A stretch of DNA of 64,000 nt from Bacillus sp. ISL-7 (GCF_018613065.1 NZ_JAGGQW010000044.1:11163-75162), one strand, 5' to 3'; shown: positions 1 through 9,348, numbered from the stretch's first letter. The notes: generated from the sequence alone by a model not told the origin. Program-made: numbers and translations.

Positions 1-132
1 TATTGAGCTGCTCAAACTGCTGGGCAGCTTCTTTTTGCATATTTGGTAACACATGAGTATACGTGTCCATCGTGATTCCGATTGTCGAATGACCTAATCG
101 TTCAGAAACGACTTTAGGGATTCCAACAGCTG
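1..132 (-). pseudogene. Tyrosine recombinase, C-terminal fragment
   Basis: Read on the minus strand the first bases encode a typical C-terminal block of a phage/ICE tyrosine integrase: KVVSERLGHSTIGITMDTY, containing the catalytic GH (LGHSTI) and the tyrosine nucleophile (DTYTHV), followed by LPNMQKEAA. The reading frame runs off the left edge of the window and its upstream part is lost around position 130, where unrelated sequence begins, so catalytic Arg and HxxR are absent. It is a remnant (or, if the frame is complete outside the window, only its 3' end). It probably marks an old integration boundary next to the broken aminotransferase gene. Confidence 0.75.
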
Positions 133-184
133 TCTACGGTTTCAGTGAAGAACTAGCTCAGCGAATCCGTAAGTACGATAGACA

Positions 185-622
185 TTGAAGGAGCCGATGT
201 CGGCGGAAATTGGAGGTACTCTAGCAGGGAATGCCCTATCAATGGCTACCATGCGTGCCACCTTGGAAAATGTGCTTACTGCGGAAGCATATGATCGAAA
301 CATTGCTCTAACCAAACGTTTTTGTGATGGTGTGGAGTCAGTGATTAAAGAACATAACCTCCCGTGTATTGTTAAACATCTTGGTTGCCGTACAGAGTAT
401 TGGTTCCGTGACACTCCACCAAAAAACGGTGGGGAAGCCGCTGCAACATCTGATTATGAACTGGATCGCTACATGCACCTGTATGCTCTAAATCGAGGAA
501 TTTTAATGACTCCTTTCCACAACATGGCACTGATTTCTTCCCAGACAACTGTTGAGGATATCAATCATCATACAAAGGTATTCCGTGAAAGTGTAGAATC
601 ACTTCATGGAGCAGGAGTATAA
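185..622 (+). pseudogene. Glutamate-1-semialdehyde aminomutase-like aminotransferase, 3' fragment
   Basis: About 140 residues match the C-terminal third of class III (PLP) aminotransferases of the glutamate-1-semialdehyde 2,1-aminomutase type: GGTLAGNALSMATMRATL, then CDGVESVIKEHNLPC and LNRGILMTPFHNMALIS. The full family is about 430 residues; the PLP lysine and the N-terminal 300 residues are missing. A TTG at 185 opens the frame by chance next to the integrase remnant, so I do not regard it as a functional start. It is most simply a gene decapitated by a rearrangement at about position 190. Confidence 0.8.
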
Positions 623-735
623 ATTATCTATGAAAAAATGGCAGCCCGCCTACTTCATGTCTGAACTATTTAGCATGATTCGTAAAATAAACATTGAGGT
701 GGAAAGATAAAAATGGGAAGACATTAGATGAGTTG

Positions 736-770
736 AAAAGAAAGCAGTTATAAAAAGCTGCTTTCTTTTT
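736..770. terminator. Bidirectional rho-independent terminator
   Basis: A 12-bp perfect stem, AAAAGAAAGCAG paired with CTGCTTTCTTTT, with a 10-nt loop and T runs on both strands. It lies between the aminotransferase remnant and the convergent lrp-type gene and can end transcription from both sides. Confidence 0.8.
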
Positions 771-797
771 CCATTTTTCATACCCATTGCACCAGGT

Positions 798-1256
798 TTA
801 CTTTTTTACTTCCTTAACGTCATGTGGAGTGATGCAGCGAAATGAGACGGGTGATGATAAAACGATTGATGTATTTACATTTCCGTAAGGAGTTAGCCGG
901 TCAATAAGCCTGCTCAGATGATCCATCCCTGTAACGGCAGCCTTAAGTAAATAGCTAACTGAGCCGGTTAACCGATGACATTCAACGATGTCAGGGTCAA
1001 CGATAATCCGCTTCTCAAATTCTGTATAAGATAATACCTTGAGTTCACTTACCTGAATATAAACGATTACATCCCGTCCAATGGCTTCGAGGGATACCCG
1101 GGCACTGAATCCTTCAATAATTTCCCTATCTTGAAGCCTTTTTAAACGCTCAGTAATGCTTGGACGACTAAGGGATAATTTCTTCGATAATTCACTTAAA
1201 GTCATCCGTCCGTCCATTTGAAGAAGTTCAAGCAGACGAATATCTAATTGGTCCAT
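798..1256 (-). CDS. Lrp/AsnC family transcriptional regulator
   Basis: A 152-residue protein with the classical Lrp layout: an N-terminal winged helix-turn-helix (residues 4-60; LDIRLLELLQMDGRMTLSEL, then LSRPSITERLKRL) and a C-terminal RAM/ligand-binding domain (about 65-145) with DPDIVECHRLTGSVSYLLK. Family members bind amino acids and control amino-acid metabolism genes. It is divergent from the phenylalanine dehydrogenase / 2-oxoacid dehydrogenase cluster and is therefore the likely local regulator of that cluster, probably sensing phenylalanine or a branched-chain amino acid (inference). The intergenic region carries a long imperfect dyad that could be its binding site. Full length, normal start with AGGAG-type RBS. 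Confidence 0.9.
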   Translation of the reverse strand: MDQLDIRLLELLQMDGRMTLSELSKKLSLSRPSITERLKRLQDREIIEGFSARVSLEAIGRDVIVYIQVSELKVLSYTEFEKRIIVDPDIVECHRLTGSVSYLLKAAVTGMDHLSRLIDRLTPYGNVNTSIVLSSPVSFRCITPHDVKEVKK

Positions 1257-1290
1257 AGAATTATTCTCCTTTTAAAAATGAAGTTAAATA

Positions 1291-1355
1291 TTGAAAAACT
1301 TATGCAAAATATAATGCTTATCACCAAAATTTATGCATTTTGATATGTTTTTCAA
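1291..1355. promoter_or_regulatory. Long imperfect dyad, candidate Lrp operator
   Basis: The arms TTGAAAAAC (1291-1299) and GTTTTTCAA (1347-1355) are perfect inverted repeats, and the DNA between them is AT-rich with further partial symmetry (ATGCAAAAT / ATTTATGCAT). It lies just upstream of the Lrp-type gene and divergent from the dehydrogenase cluster, which is where an autoregulated Lrp protein would bind. The assignment is inference from position and symmetry. Confidence 0.45.
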
Positions 1356-1733
1356 TTATATTATAGCTTAATATTAAATAGAAGCATAATCTTTCTAATT
1401 TTTAAACAAATAAAAAGATTATGTATTATCTCAAATCAGGGTAATTTCAATGAACTCGATCATTGTTTATGGAAGGTGCTGATTAATTTGTCCGCATCAA
1501 CAGCAGAAGGGTTTGTTGTAACGATATCTACTGCCAAGCTTCTATTTAATAAAATGTAATCGCTACCAAAGCGGAAAAGCTAGGTACCTAGAGATGGTCA
1601 TTCGAGAAGAAAGAGTCAAGCAAGTCGTCGAAAATGAAACTTCTTCATCATTAACACAGGAAAAGAAGTTGTTTTTTCTCTTTTTTTAAAATGTTTTTCT
1701 ACTATAATCACAGTGCTAATGGAGGTAATTTAA
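1356..1733. other. Intergenic region upstream of the dehydrogenase cluster
   Basis: No convincing gene. A short frame from 1592 (about 30 codons, ending in a T-rich stretch) has no recognisable content. A good -10 box TATAAT lies at 1703-1708, 26 bases before the start codon of the dehydrogenase, with only a T-rich, poor -35. A ribosome-binding site (TGGAGGTAA) precedes the start at 1734. I saw no clear sigma-54 (-24/-12) site, although related bkd operons are often SigL-dependent. Confidence 0.4.
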
Positions 1734-2873
1734 ATGAACGTGTTAGAACACTCTGTACAAAAAACTGAATCAGTTATTGAAAAAATGCATGAGCATGAGC
1801 AAATTGTTTTTTGCAATGACCCGACAACAGGGTTGAAAGCGATTATCGCCATCCATAATACAACACTCGGACCTGCATTGGGGGGCTGCCGTATGCGCCC
1901 GTATCGTACAATGGATGAGGCCTTGGAAGATGTACTCCGTTTATCTAAAGGGATGACATATAAATGCGCTGCTGCCGATGTCGATTTCGGTGGAGGAAAA
2001 GCGGTAATCTTCGGTGATCCTGCAACGGATAAAACACCAGCTATGTTTAGAGCTTTCGGTCAGTTTGTTGATTCTTTAAACGGACGTTTTTACACAGGAA
2101 CAGATATGGGTACTTCAATGGATGACTTTATCCATGCCTCAAAAGAGACAAATTGCATCGTAGGAATTCCTGAAGCATACGGAGGCGGCGGTGATTCATC
2201 CATTCCGACTGCGCTTGGAGTCATTTATGGTATAAAAGCAACGAATAAAGTCGTTTTTGGCACAGATGATCTTTCCGGAAAGACCTTCACTATCCAAGGT
2301 CTTGGAAAAGTAGGGTTCAAAGTAGCCGAACAATTGCTTGAATCCGGAGCTGATTTATACGTAAGTGATATTAATGAAGAAGCCATAAAAGCCATTCAAG
2401 AACGTGCAAAACAATTAGGAAGCATTGCTCGTGTAGTAAGCGGAAATGATGTGTATTCTGCAGAAGCAGATGTATTTGTTCCTTGTGCTTTTGGTGGAAT
2501 TATTAACGATGAAACAATCGAACTGTTAAAAGTAAAAGCAGTGGCTGGTTCGGCAAATAATCAGCTTCTTACTGAGAAACACGGAGAAGTACTAAAACAA
2601 AAAGGAATTTTATATGCTCCAGATTACATTGTAAATGCTGGCGGTCTAATTCAAGTAGCAGATGAACTATACGGCTACAATAAAGAGCGTGTATTATCGA
2701 AAACAAGATCCATTTACACATCGTTATTGGAAGTGTACAGACAGGCAGGGTTGGATGATATCACGACCATTAAAGCGGCAAACCGACTATGTGAAAAACG
2801 AATAGAAGACCGAAAAAAGCATAATAGCTTTTTCACTCATACCAAACGTTCTAAATGGGATATTCGTAAATAA
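1734..2873 (+). CDS. Phenylalanine dehydrogenase (NAD+)
   Basis: 379 residues of the Glu/Leu/Phe/Val dehydrogenase family, catalysing oxidative deamination of an amino acid to its 2-oxo acid. The glycine-rich substrate segment FGGGKAV with Lys89, Lys77 in TYKCAA and catalytic Asp124 in TGTDMG are present, and the Rossmann motif GLGKVG (189-194) is followed by an acidic Asp212 for NAD. Phenylalanine rather than leucine is favoured because Gly122 and Leu305 ([11 protein letters not shown]) match the pair that opens the aromatic pocket in Bacillus phenylalanine dehydrogenases, where leucine dehydrogenases have Ala and Val. Overall wording ([24 protein letters not shown], terminal NSFF..K.KW) also follows the B. 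badius/L. sphaericus type. First gene of a four-gene operon with E1/E2 subunits. Specificity is inferred, not measured. Confidence 0.87.
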   Translation: MNVLEHSVQKTESVIEKMHEHEQIVFCNDPTTGLKAIIAIHNTTLGPALGGCRMRPYRTMDEALEDVLRLSKGMTYKCAAADVDFGGGKAVIFGDPATDKTPAMFRAFGQFVDSLNGRFYTGTDMGTSMDDFIHASKETNCIVGIPEAYGGGGDSSIPTALGVIYGIKATNKVVFGTDDLSGKTFTIQGLGKVGFKVAEQLLESGADLYVSDINEEAIKAIQERAKQLGSIARVVSGNDVYSAEADVFVPCAFGGIINDETIELLKVKAVAGSANNQLLTEKHGEVLKQKGILYAPDYIVNAGGLIQVADELYGYNKERVLSKTRSIYTSLLEVYRQAGLDDITTIKAANRLCEKRIEDRKKHNSFFTHTKRSKWDIRK

Positions 2874-2898
2874 TAATTTCTGTTTATGAGGTGATGAC

Positions 2899-3966
2899 AT
2901 GTTAACGGAATTTCCAATATTTCAAATTGTCGATGAAATCGGCCAATTAATAAATGAGGATTACAAAGATAAAATAACCGAAGATCTTGTTAAAAAATTC
3001 TACTATAATATGGTTCGCATTCGTACCTTTGATCGAAAAGCCATTAGTTTGCAACGTCAAGGAAGACTTGGTACGTATGCTCCGTTTGAGGGTCAGGAAG
3101 CTTCTCAAGTTGGAAGTGCACTGGCGCTTGAAAAAGATGACTGGGTATTCCCTACCTATCGTGACCATGGTGCCACGTTAACGTTTGGAGCCGGCATGGC
3201 CCGTACATATTTATATTGGAATGGGCGTGTGGAGGGATGCGTGTCTGAAGAAGGGAAAAAGATTTTCCCACCAGCCGTTCCCATTGCAACACAAATCCCG
3301 CATGCAGCAGGGGCTGCTATGGCGGAAAAAAGAAAAGGTACGAAAAATGCAGCGATTGCCTATTTTGGAGACGGTGCCACTTCAGAGGGCGATTTCCATG
3401 AAGGATTGAATTTTGCCAGTGTGTTTAAAGCTCCAGTTATCTTCTTTAATCAAAATAACGGCTTTGCGATTTCAGTGCCGATTAAAAAACAAATGAATTC
3501 CAAAACGATTGCCCAAAAAGCACTCGCTTATGATATGCCGGGTGTCCGTGTCGATGGAAACGATATTTTTGCTGTGTATTTCCAAACGATGGAAGGGCTA
3601 GACCGTGCCCGTCAAGGACTAGGCCCAACTTTAATTGAAGCAATGACATGGAGATATGGTGCTCATACAACGGCAGATGACCCGACTAAATATCGCGATC
3701 AGTCCCAAAGTGACACAATTCGAGAAAATCGAGATCCTCTTCTTCGTGTAGAACGCTTTATGAAAGCAAACAACTTCTGGGATGCAGAATGGGTGATGAA
3801 GGTCAAAGAAGAAACCGCAACCGAAGTAGAACAAGCAGTAAAAGATATGGAAAGCTATCCAAAACCAAATATTAATGATTTATTCGATAATGTATTTGAA
3901 AAGCCGACTTGGACGATTGCGAAACAAAAAGAAGAATATTTTCAATTGATCGGGAGGGAAGCCTGA
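2899..3966 (+). CDS. 2-oxoacid dehydrogenase E1 component, alpha subunit
   Basis: 355 residues, thiamine-diphosphate enzyme subunit that decarboxylates a 2-oxo acid and, with E1beta, acylates the lipoyl domain of E2. The ThDP motif is clear: GDGATSEGDFHEGLNFA followed by NQNNGFAIS. The N-terminal part (RQGRLGTYAPFEGQEASQVG) resembles PdhA rather than BkdAA of Bacillus, so automatic annotation may call it pyruvate dehydrogenase. Placed directly after phenylalanine dehydrogenase and before an amino-acid permease, it more likely handles phenylpyruvate or branched 2-oxo acids (inference from context). Start ATG at 2899 with GAGGTGATG-type RBS; the stop overlaps the start of the next gene (TGATG), indicating translational coupling. 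Confidence 0.88.
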   Translation: MLTEFPIFQIVDEIGQLINEDYKDKITEDLVKKFYYNMVRIRTFDRKAISLQRQGRLGTYAPFEGQEASQVGSALALEKDDWVFPTYRDHGATLTFGAGMARTYLYWNGRVEGCVSEEGKKIFPPAVPIATQIPHAAGAAMAEKRKGTKNAAIAYFGDGATSEGDFHEGLNFASVFKAPVIFFNQNNGFAISVPIKKQMNSKTIAQKALAYDMPGVRVDGNDIFAVYFQTMEGLDRARQGLGPTLIEAMTWRYGAHTTADDPTKYRDQSQSDTIRENRDPLLRVERFMKANNFWDAEWVMKVKEETATEVEQAVKDMESYPKPNINDLFDNVFEKPTWTIAKQKEEYFQLIGREA

Positions 3967-4988
3967 TGATTTTAAGTGTAGACAGACCGGCAGATGACCA
4001 AACTACAAAAACTAACGAGCTAACACTCGTTCAAGCCGTAACAGATGGGTTGCGCACGATTTTAAAAGAGGATGAGCGAGTCCTTCTGCTTGGTGAAGAT
4101 ATCGGTAAAAACGGTGGCGTATTCCGTGCTACCGAGGGTTTGCAAGAAGAATTTGGGGAAGATCGCGTTATTGATACGCCACTGAGCGAAGCAGGGATTA
4201 TCGGAACCTCTATCGGAATGGCTGTCAATGGATTTAAACCCGTAGCGGAGATGCAGTTTCTTGGTTTTATTTATCCGGCGTATGAGCAGATCATGACACA
4301 TGTATCACGCATTCGTATGCGTACGATGGGAAGCTATACAGTTCCAATGGTCATCCGTGCTCCATACGGTGCAGGCATCCGTGCTCCGGAAGTTCATTCA
4401 GACAGTGTGGAAGCATTGTTTACTCATATGCCCGGAATAAAAGTTGTTTGCCCTTCATCTGCATACGATGCAAAGGGTCTGATCATCGCAGCTATCGAAG
4501 ATCCGGATCCCGTCATATTTTTAGAGTCTATGAGAATCTACCGTGCTAACCGTGAAGAGGTTCCGGAAGGAAAATATATAGTTGAAATCGGAAAAGGGAA
4601 AAGGCTCAAAGAAGGAGATGACGTTTCTGTTTTTGCATGGGGTGCGATGGTACCGGTAGCCATGAAAGCAGCGGAACAGGCCGAAAAGTACGGCATTACC
4701 TGTGATGTAATTGATTTGCGGACCCTTTATCCTCTTGATAAGGACATTATTGCAGAATCTGTTCAAAAAACAGGACGTGCGGTTATTGTTCATGAAGCCC
4801 ATGCAACAGGCGGAGTGGGTAATGATATTGTTTCCATTATAAATGATACATCATTTTTGTATATAAAATCTCCGATTGAGCGCGTGACAGGTTTTGATGT
4901 ACCGGTACCATTATTTGCGCTGGAAGAACATTATTTACCTACACCAAAGCGGGTATTCAACGCAATCGAAAAAGTTGTGCATTTTTAG
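3966..4988 (+). CDS. 2-oxoacid dehydrogenase E1 component, beta subunit
   Basis: 340 residues from the ATG at 3966, which overlaps the E1alpha stop codon and sits behind a GGGAGG site; longer frames starting at 3909 overlap E1alpha and are not needed. Typical beta-subunit sequence: LTLVQAVTDGL, LLLGEDIGKNGGVFRATEGL, FGEDRVIDTPLSEAGIIGTSIGMA, and the C-terminal transketolase domain with VIDLRTLYPLD and VHEAHATGGVG. It forms an alpha2beta2 E1 with the preceding gene. Same operon and same inferred substrate class. Confidence 0.9.
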   Translation: MILSVDRPADDQTTKTNELTLVQAVTDGLRTILKEDERVLLLGEDIGKNGGVFRATEGLQEEFGEDRVIDTPLSEAGIIGTSIGMAVNGFKPVAEMQFLGFIYPAYEQIMTHVSRIRMRTMGSYTVPMVIRAPYGAGIRAPEVHSDSVEALFTHMPGIKVVCPSSAYDAKGLIIAAIEDPDPVIFLESMRIYRANREEVPEGKYIVEIGKGKRLKEGDDVSVFAWGAMVPVAMKAAEQAEKYGITCDVIDLRTLYPLDKDIIAESVQKTGRAVIVHEAHATGGVGNDIVSIINDTSFLYIKSPIERVTGFDVPVPLFALEEHYLPTPKRVFNAIEKVVHF

Positions 4989-5000
4989 GAGGGGAAAACA

Positions 5001-6287
5001 TTGGTTGAAGTAAAACTACATGATATTGGTGAAGGGATGACAGAGGGAGAAATTATTCACTATTTCGTAAAAGTGGGGGATATGGTCAAGGTGGACCAGC
5101 CTCTTGTAGAGGTACAAACGGATAAAATGGTGGCTGAGCTTCCTTCCCCAGCTTCAGGGAAAATAAAGGAAATTGTTGTGGACCATGGTAATACGGTCTC
5201 CGTTGGTACTACTCTTCTGGTACTGGAAACAGAAGGAGCAAAAGCGGTAGAAACAGAAAAGAAACAAGCAGAAGCAGCTTCTAAAAAGGCAGAGGCGTTA
5301 CAATCACAACTGCAGCAAACAGATGTGATCGAGCAAAAAGGAGAAAAAAAATTCATCATTGCGGCGCCTTACACAAGAAAAATTGCACGGGAGTTTCGTG
5401 TAGATATTAACGAAATTACAGGTACTGGAACATTTGGGCGCATCACTGTGGAAGATATATACAACTTTGTTAAAAAACGTGATAAAATCCAATCTCCTAA
5501 GGAAATGAAAGCGCCTTCCGCCGAAGTGACTGAAGCAAAAACAGAACCTAAACAAGAGATTCAAAAGCAGGAAGTTCTGAACATAAATGAATCTAATGCA
5601 GAAGTAATTCCGTTTAGAGGCCGTCGGAAGCAAATTGCAAAGAAAATGACCCTATCACTTTATACGATTCCTCATGTGACACATTTTGAAGAAGCAGATC
5701 TAACTGAGCTGCTCACCTATCGAAACGATTTAAAAGAAATGAATATCAATGTTTCGGCTGTTGCTTTCTTTATCAAAGCGATCGCAGTGGCATTAAAACA
5801 ATTCCCTGTATTCAATGCCAAGCTTGATGAAGAAAACGAAGTAATCCGTTTAGAAAAGGAATATAACATTGGAATTGCCACGGATACAGAAAATGGTTTA
5901 ATTGTACCTATCATTCATCATGCTGACCAATTATCTGTTCGTCAAATTCATGACAAATTGAGAGAGTTAACGAAAAAAGCGCAAGAGGATAAGCTGACGT
6001 CGGCTGAATTAAAAGGAGGAACATTTACCATCAGTAATGTCGGTCCATTAGGAAGTATCGGCGCTACTCCGATTATTAATCATCCGGAAACAGGGTTAAT
6101 TGCCTTCCATAAGACGAAAAAAATGCCTGTTGTTATGGAAAACGATGAGATTGCGATTCGCTCGATCATGACCATGTCGATGGCGTTTGACCACCGCGTT
6201 GCAGACGGTGCTACAGCAGTAGCCTTTACGAACCGCTTTAAACAATTAATTGAAAACCCTAAGTTGTGGCCAATAGAACTTGCATAG
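5001..6287 (+). CDS. Dihydrolipoamide acyltransferase (E2)
   Basis: 428 residues starting at TTG 5001 behind a strong AGGAGGGG site. Domains in order: one lipoyl domain (about 1-78) with the lipoylation motif VQTDKMV; an Ala/Lys/Glu/Gln-rich linker (about 79-118); a peripheral subunit-binding domain (about 120-158; APYTRKIAREFRVDINEITGTG); a second linker; and the 2-oxoacid dehydrogenase acyltransferase catalytic domain (about 200-428) ending with MAFDHRVADGA, which carries the catalytic His and Asp. A single lipoyl domain is typical of Bacillus BkdB-type E2. No E3 (lipoamide dehydrogenase) gene follows, so the complex must borrow one from elsewhere in the genome. Confidence 0.92.
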   Translation: MVEVKLHDIGEGMTEGEIIHYFVKVGDMVKVDQPLVEVQTDKMVAELPSPASGKIKEIVVDHGNTVSVGTTLLVLETEGAKAVETEKKQAEAASKKAEALQSQLQQTDVIEQKGEKKFIIAAPYTRKIAREFRVDINEITGTGTFGRITVEDIYNFVKKRDKIQSPKEMKAPSAEVTEAKTEPKQEIQKQEVLNINESNAEVIPFRGRRKQIAKKMTLSLYTIPHVTHFEEADLTELLTYRNDLKEMNINVSAVAFFIKAIAVALKQFPVFNAKLDEENEVIRLEKEYNIGIATDTENGLIVPIIHHADQLSVRQIHDKLRELTKKAQEDKLTSAELKGGTFTISNVGPLGSIGATPIINHPETGLIAFHKTKKMPVVMENDEIAIRSIMTMSMAFDHRVADGATAVAFTNRFKQLIENPKLWPIELA

Positions 6288-6668
6288 TAACCAATAAATC
6301 CACTAAACTCCAAGAATATAACTAGTAAGTCCCGTCAAGCTCAGGGACAATAGGACACCAAATTAGGAAGACTACTCCACATCATTTTGGTAAAGTATTT
6401 TCATTGCCAATAGATTGGTTGAAGTCTTCCTATCTCAAAAAGCAGATAAGATGTGGAAACAGATCTACGAAAATAAATCGGACCTCACCAGAGGCTTGGG
6501 TGGTAGAAAGAAATTTCCAAAAAAGAACAACAGCAAAATTTGTAAGCGTTTGCTTTAAAGGATTTTTCCGGTTGGACAAGTTCGTTACCATCCAGGAAAC
6601 CCGTTGATAGTTCATTTTGATCTTGTCGTTCTGGTATATTAATTAAAAGAGTTTAGGAGGACTAATTA
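6288..6668. other. Gene-free gap between E2 and permease
   Basis: No supportable gene. Two features are visible: GTCCC...GGGAC around 6331-6350 and a wider inverted pair GGAAGACT / AGTCTTCC (about 6365-6374 and 6423-6431). Frames of about 60 codons exist on both strands but have no recognisable motif or ribosome-binding site. It may be remnant DNA. The last bases hold the promoter and RBS (TTAGGAGGAC) of the permease. Confidence 0.4.
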
Positions 6669-8045
6669 ATGAAAGATGCATCATTGCAAAAGAAGTTGTT
6701 GCCGCGGCATATAAGTATGATGGCAATGGGAGGAGCAATAGGGACAGGGATTTTTAAAGGTAGTGCAGAAACCGTATCATTAGCAGGACCAGGTGTTATC
6801 TTTACATATGTGTTCGCAGGACTATTGCTTCTTGTTGTTATGGGAGCTATAGCAGAAATGGCCATCGTCTATCCGAACACAAATATGAAAGGCTTTGTTC
6901 AGAAAGCATTTGGTAAGCGCGCTTCCTTTGTTATAGGCTGGATGTATTGTTTCATGTGGCTGGCCGTATGTGTCATCGAGATTGTCGTGGCAGGCAGCTT
7001 CTTGCAATACTGGTTTCCATCCATTCCTCTTTGGGAATTAAGTTTAGGCTGTGCCGCTTTAGTTATTGGAATTAACATGATGAATGTTAAAAATTATGGG
7101 GAATTTGAATTTTGGTTTGCAGGCATTAAAATCACCATGATTATCGTATTTATCATAATAGGAGCAGGTATTTTATTTGGAGTCATCCCGAGCAATCAAT
7201 CCAACTATCTTCACAATTTTACAGAGCAAGGCGGTTTTTTCCCGAAAGGGTGGATGTCAATCTTTTCAGCTCTGTTTATTGTTATGTTTTCTTATGGAGG
7301 TTCTGAATTAATAGGATTAACAGTAACAGAAGTAAAAGATGCAGAACGGATTTTACCTAAGGTGATTAAAAGTTTTGTTTGGAGAATTATTTTGTTTTAC
7401 ACGCTGCCAATTCTGGTCATTTGCGGTTTAATTCCTTGGAATGAAATTGGCATCAGTCATGCGAGTCCGTTTGTCCAGGTGTTATCCATGGCCGGCCTGA
7501 AGGGGGCAGCTCACCTTATGAACTTTATTTTAATTACAGCTGTCTTATCTGCAGCCAACTCCGGTATATACGGTTGTACACGGATGCTTCATTCCCTAGC
7601 GGTTGAAGGGGAAGCTCCAAAGTCTTTCTCTTTTGTATCAAAAAAGGGTGTTCCATTATACAGTTTAATATTAACAGCAATTATATTAGTCGGCGGCTCC
7701 ATGATTGCCTTTGTTGCGCAGGAAAAGGTATTTACTTTATTAATGGCGGTTCCGGGTTTTGTCGTATCGTTGGTCTGGATTGGTATTTGTCTAGCACATT
7801 TAAAACTTCGCAATTCCTATCCTAAAGAACCAAGCTTTAAATTGTGGGGCTTCCCATATGTAACTGCGATTACAGTCGTTACGTTAAGCATCATATCAGT
7901 AATATTTTTGTTAGATGAACAGAATCGAGTGAGTATTATTACTTGTCTCGTTGTTTTAGCGGTGCTATTTTTGATTTCCATCTTTAAGTTTAAAAATGTG
8001 GATGAAAAAGATACCAAGATAGTAAAACAGAATAAAGTAGTATAG
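6669..8045 (+). CDS. APC-superfamily amino acid permease
   Basis: 458 residues, about 12 membrane segments, of the AAT/APC family of proton-coupled amino-acid importers. The N-terminal signature GGAIGTGIFKGSAETVSLAGPG is the substrate-backbone-binding GTG motif of helix 1; later FSYGGSELIGLT and NSGIYGCTRML are also family hallmarks. The family includes AroP/PheP. Because it closes a cluster containing phenylalanine dehydrogenase and a 2-oxoacid dehydrogenase, import of an aromatic or branched-chain amino acid is likely (inference). ATG start 9 bases after AGGAGG; followed by a strong terminator. Confidence 0.87.
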   Translation: MKDASLQKKLLPRHISMMAMGGAIGTGIFKGSAETVSLAGPGVIFTYVFAGLLLLVVMGAIAEMAIVYPNTNMKGFVQKAFGKRASFVIGWMYCFMWLAVCVIEIVVAGSFLQYWFPSIPLWELSLGCAALVIGINMMNVKNYGEFEFWFAGIKITMIIVFIIIGAGILFGVIPSNQSNYLHNFTEQGGFFPKGWMSIFSALFIVMFSYGGSELIGLTVTEVKDAERILPKVIKSFVWRIILFYTLPILVICGLIPWNEIGISHASPFVQVLSMAGLKGAAHLMNFILITAVLSAANSGIYGCTRMLHSLAVEGEAPKSFSFVSKKGVPLYSLILTAIILVGGSMIAFVAQEKVFTLLMAVPGFVVSLVWIGICLAHLKLRNSYPKEPSFKLWGFPYVTAITVVTLSIISVIFLLDEQNRVSIITCLVVLAVLFLISIFKFKNVDEKDTKIVKQNKVV

Positions 8046-8080
8046 TCATATCCATATTTAAGAGAATAGATAAACAATTA

Positions 8081-8120
8081 AAAAAATGATATGGGCCATA
8101 ATGGCTCATATCATTTTTTA
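8081..8120. terminator. Bidirectional terminator after permease
   Basis: A 16-bp stem with one G-U pair: AATGATATGGGCC and GGCTCATATCATT around the loop ATAAT, with A and T runs at either side. Confidence 0.88.
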
Positions 8121-8132
8121 CATTTATAAATA

Positions 8133-8225
8133 CTTAAACTTCTGTTTCAACAAAGGACTGATTTTTACGATAAACCATTGCTTCCATGGTAGCGATCAAT
8201 TCTTTGTTGCTATATACACGAATGT
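8133..8225 (-). pseudogene. C-terminal scrap of a small (thioesterase-like?) protein
   Basis: The minus strand encodes RVYSNKELIATMEAMVYRKN, then QSFVETEV and a stop, a plausible protein C-terminus immediately after the shared terminator. The upstream part of the gene is replaced by unrelated sequence. It resembles the end of hotdog-fold acyl-CoA thioesterases, but the piece is too short for a firm call. Confidence 0.35.
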
Positions 8226-8236
8226 TATACCATAGC

Positions 8237-8467
8237 GATGCCGGAAATGATGATTTCAAGGGTGCTGAAAGGGAAGCATGCCAGGATTACATGTATTTCA
8301 CAAAAAAGGCATTTGTTGTGGAAAATATCATTCGGTCTCGGATTGGATTTGTTCCAGTACGAATCACTGATAAATATTTAGCCATCTATCTAGCAAACAT
8401 CGAAAAGGATAAAAAAGGTTCAATGGTAATTCGAATCCAACGCCAGGAGTTAAAACCCTTAATTTAG
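8237..8467 (+). pseudogene. Unrecognised C-terminal fragment
   Basis: A frame ending at 8467 encodes about 75 residues (KGAEREACQDYMYFTKKAF ... VRITDKYLAIYLANIEKDKK) of soluble, protein-like composition, with no good start codon or ribosome-binding site of its own; the nominal ATG at 8186 lies within antisense sequence of the preceding scrap. I do not recognise the family. It is most likely a remnant joined here by rearrangement. From here to 8684 nothing else is visible. Confidence 0.35.
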
Positions 8468-8684
8468 CGTAAATCTAAATGAAAATAATGTTGGAAAAGG
8501 ATCTTATTGATTAAACTTTGTTTTAGTTTCCTATAGGGAGCATCAAATTTTGAATAGAAATCAGGTCAACCGTTAAGTGGTCGAGAGGAGAGGTAAGGGA
8601 CGAAAACGGGTACCCACAAGTGTACTAAAAGCGGATGGTTGACGATAAAATGAGGATTGTTATGTATAAGATATCAATCAACTA

Positions 8685-8969
8685 TTATCCTTTTCTCCCT
8701 TTTCTAACTCCCAATTGAAAAACACCCACACTGTATGATACGAACCCGAATATAATCATAATAACTTTCTTATGCAATTTCCACAGCAAGGCCACATTAG
8801 ATGTAAGAGTTCCTTTTGTATGTAAATAATAGAGATAAACAATTAGCAGTGATAGGAAAATAAGAAAGAGAACCTTAAGAAAACGTAAGAAATTTAAATT
8901 TTCAAGAGAAGATGTTATCTTTATGTTGTTTTTTGAAGAAGATCTTTTATTTGTTTTTGTTTCGGCCAT
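8685..8969 (-). CDS. Small membrane protein of unknown function
   Basis: 94 residues. A Lys/Ser-rich cytoplasmic start (about 1-20) is followed by a first hydrophobic helix (about 32-50, FLKVLFLIFLSLLIVYLYYL) and a second (about 68-85, VIMIIFGFVSYSVGVFQLGV), with a basic tail RKGRKG. The region before the start contains GGAGAGGAAAATT, a fair ribosome-binding site. No family recognised. It stands alone between remnant DNA and an IS element. Confidence 0.5.
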   Translation of the reverse strand: MAETKTNKRSSSKNNIKITSSLENLNFLRFLKVLFLIFLSLLIVYLYYLHTKGTLTSNVALLWKLHKKVIMIIFGFVSYSVGVFQLGVRKGRKG

Positions 8970-9348
8970 AAATTTTCCTCTCCCATACTATAATTGAAAT
9001 TTAATACTTAATTTTATGTTAAATAATTGAAAAAATAGTTATAAACTATATGACGGTTTTCCAATCAGTCGTGATTATTTTGATTATAGAAATTTCTGTT
9101 ATTTTCATCAAGCTCTATTATAGGAAAAATTATTCTAGGTCGAGACTTTAGTATTGTTCCTTTTAACAATAATATCAAAATATGTTTAAACATATATGAT
9201 AAAATATACTATATAATATTATTTAAATTATATTTTACTTATAAAAATATTAAAAACAATATTAATGTTTTTAATATATGAGTTAATTTCATAATTGTTT
9301 TTTTGAATTTTTAAGCTGGCCGAATTTTCAATGCTATGTTTTTAAAAA
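8970..9348. other. AT-rich gap
   Basis: Very AT-rich DNA with short repeated ATATTAT/AATATT tracts and no coding signal. It should contain the 3' end of the IS1182-type element whose transposase stops at 9349, but I could not place the terminal inverted repeat. Confidence 0.35.

Noticed and set aside
142..414. 90-codon minus-strand frame
   Set aside because: Antisense to the aminotransferase remnant; no RBS or motif.
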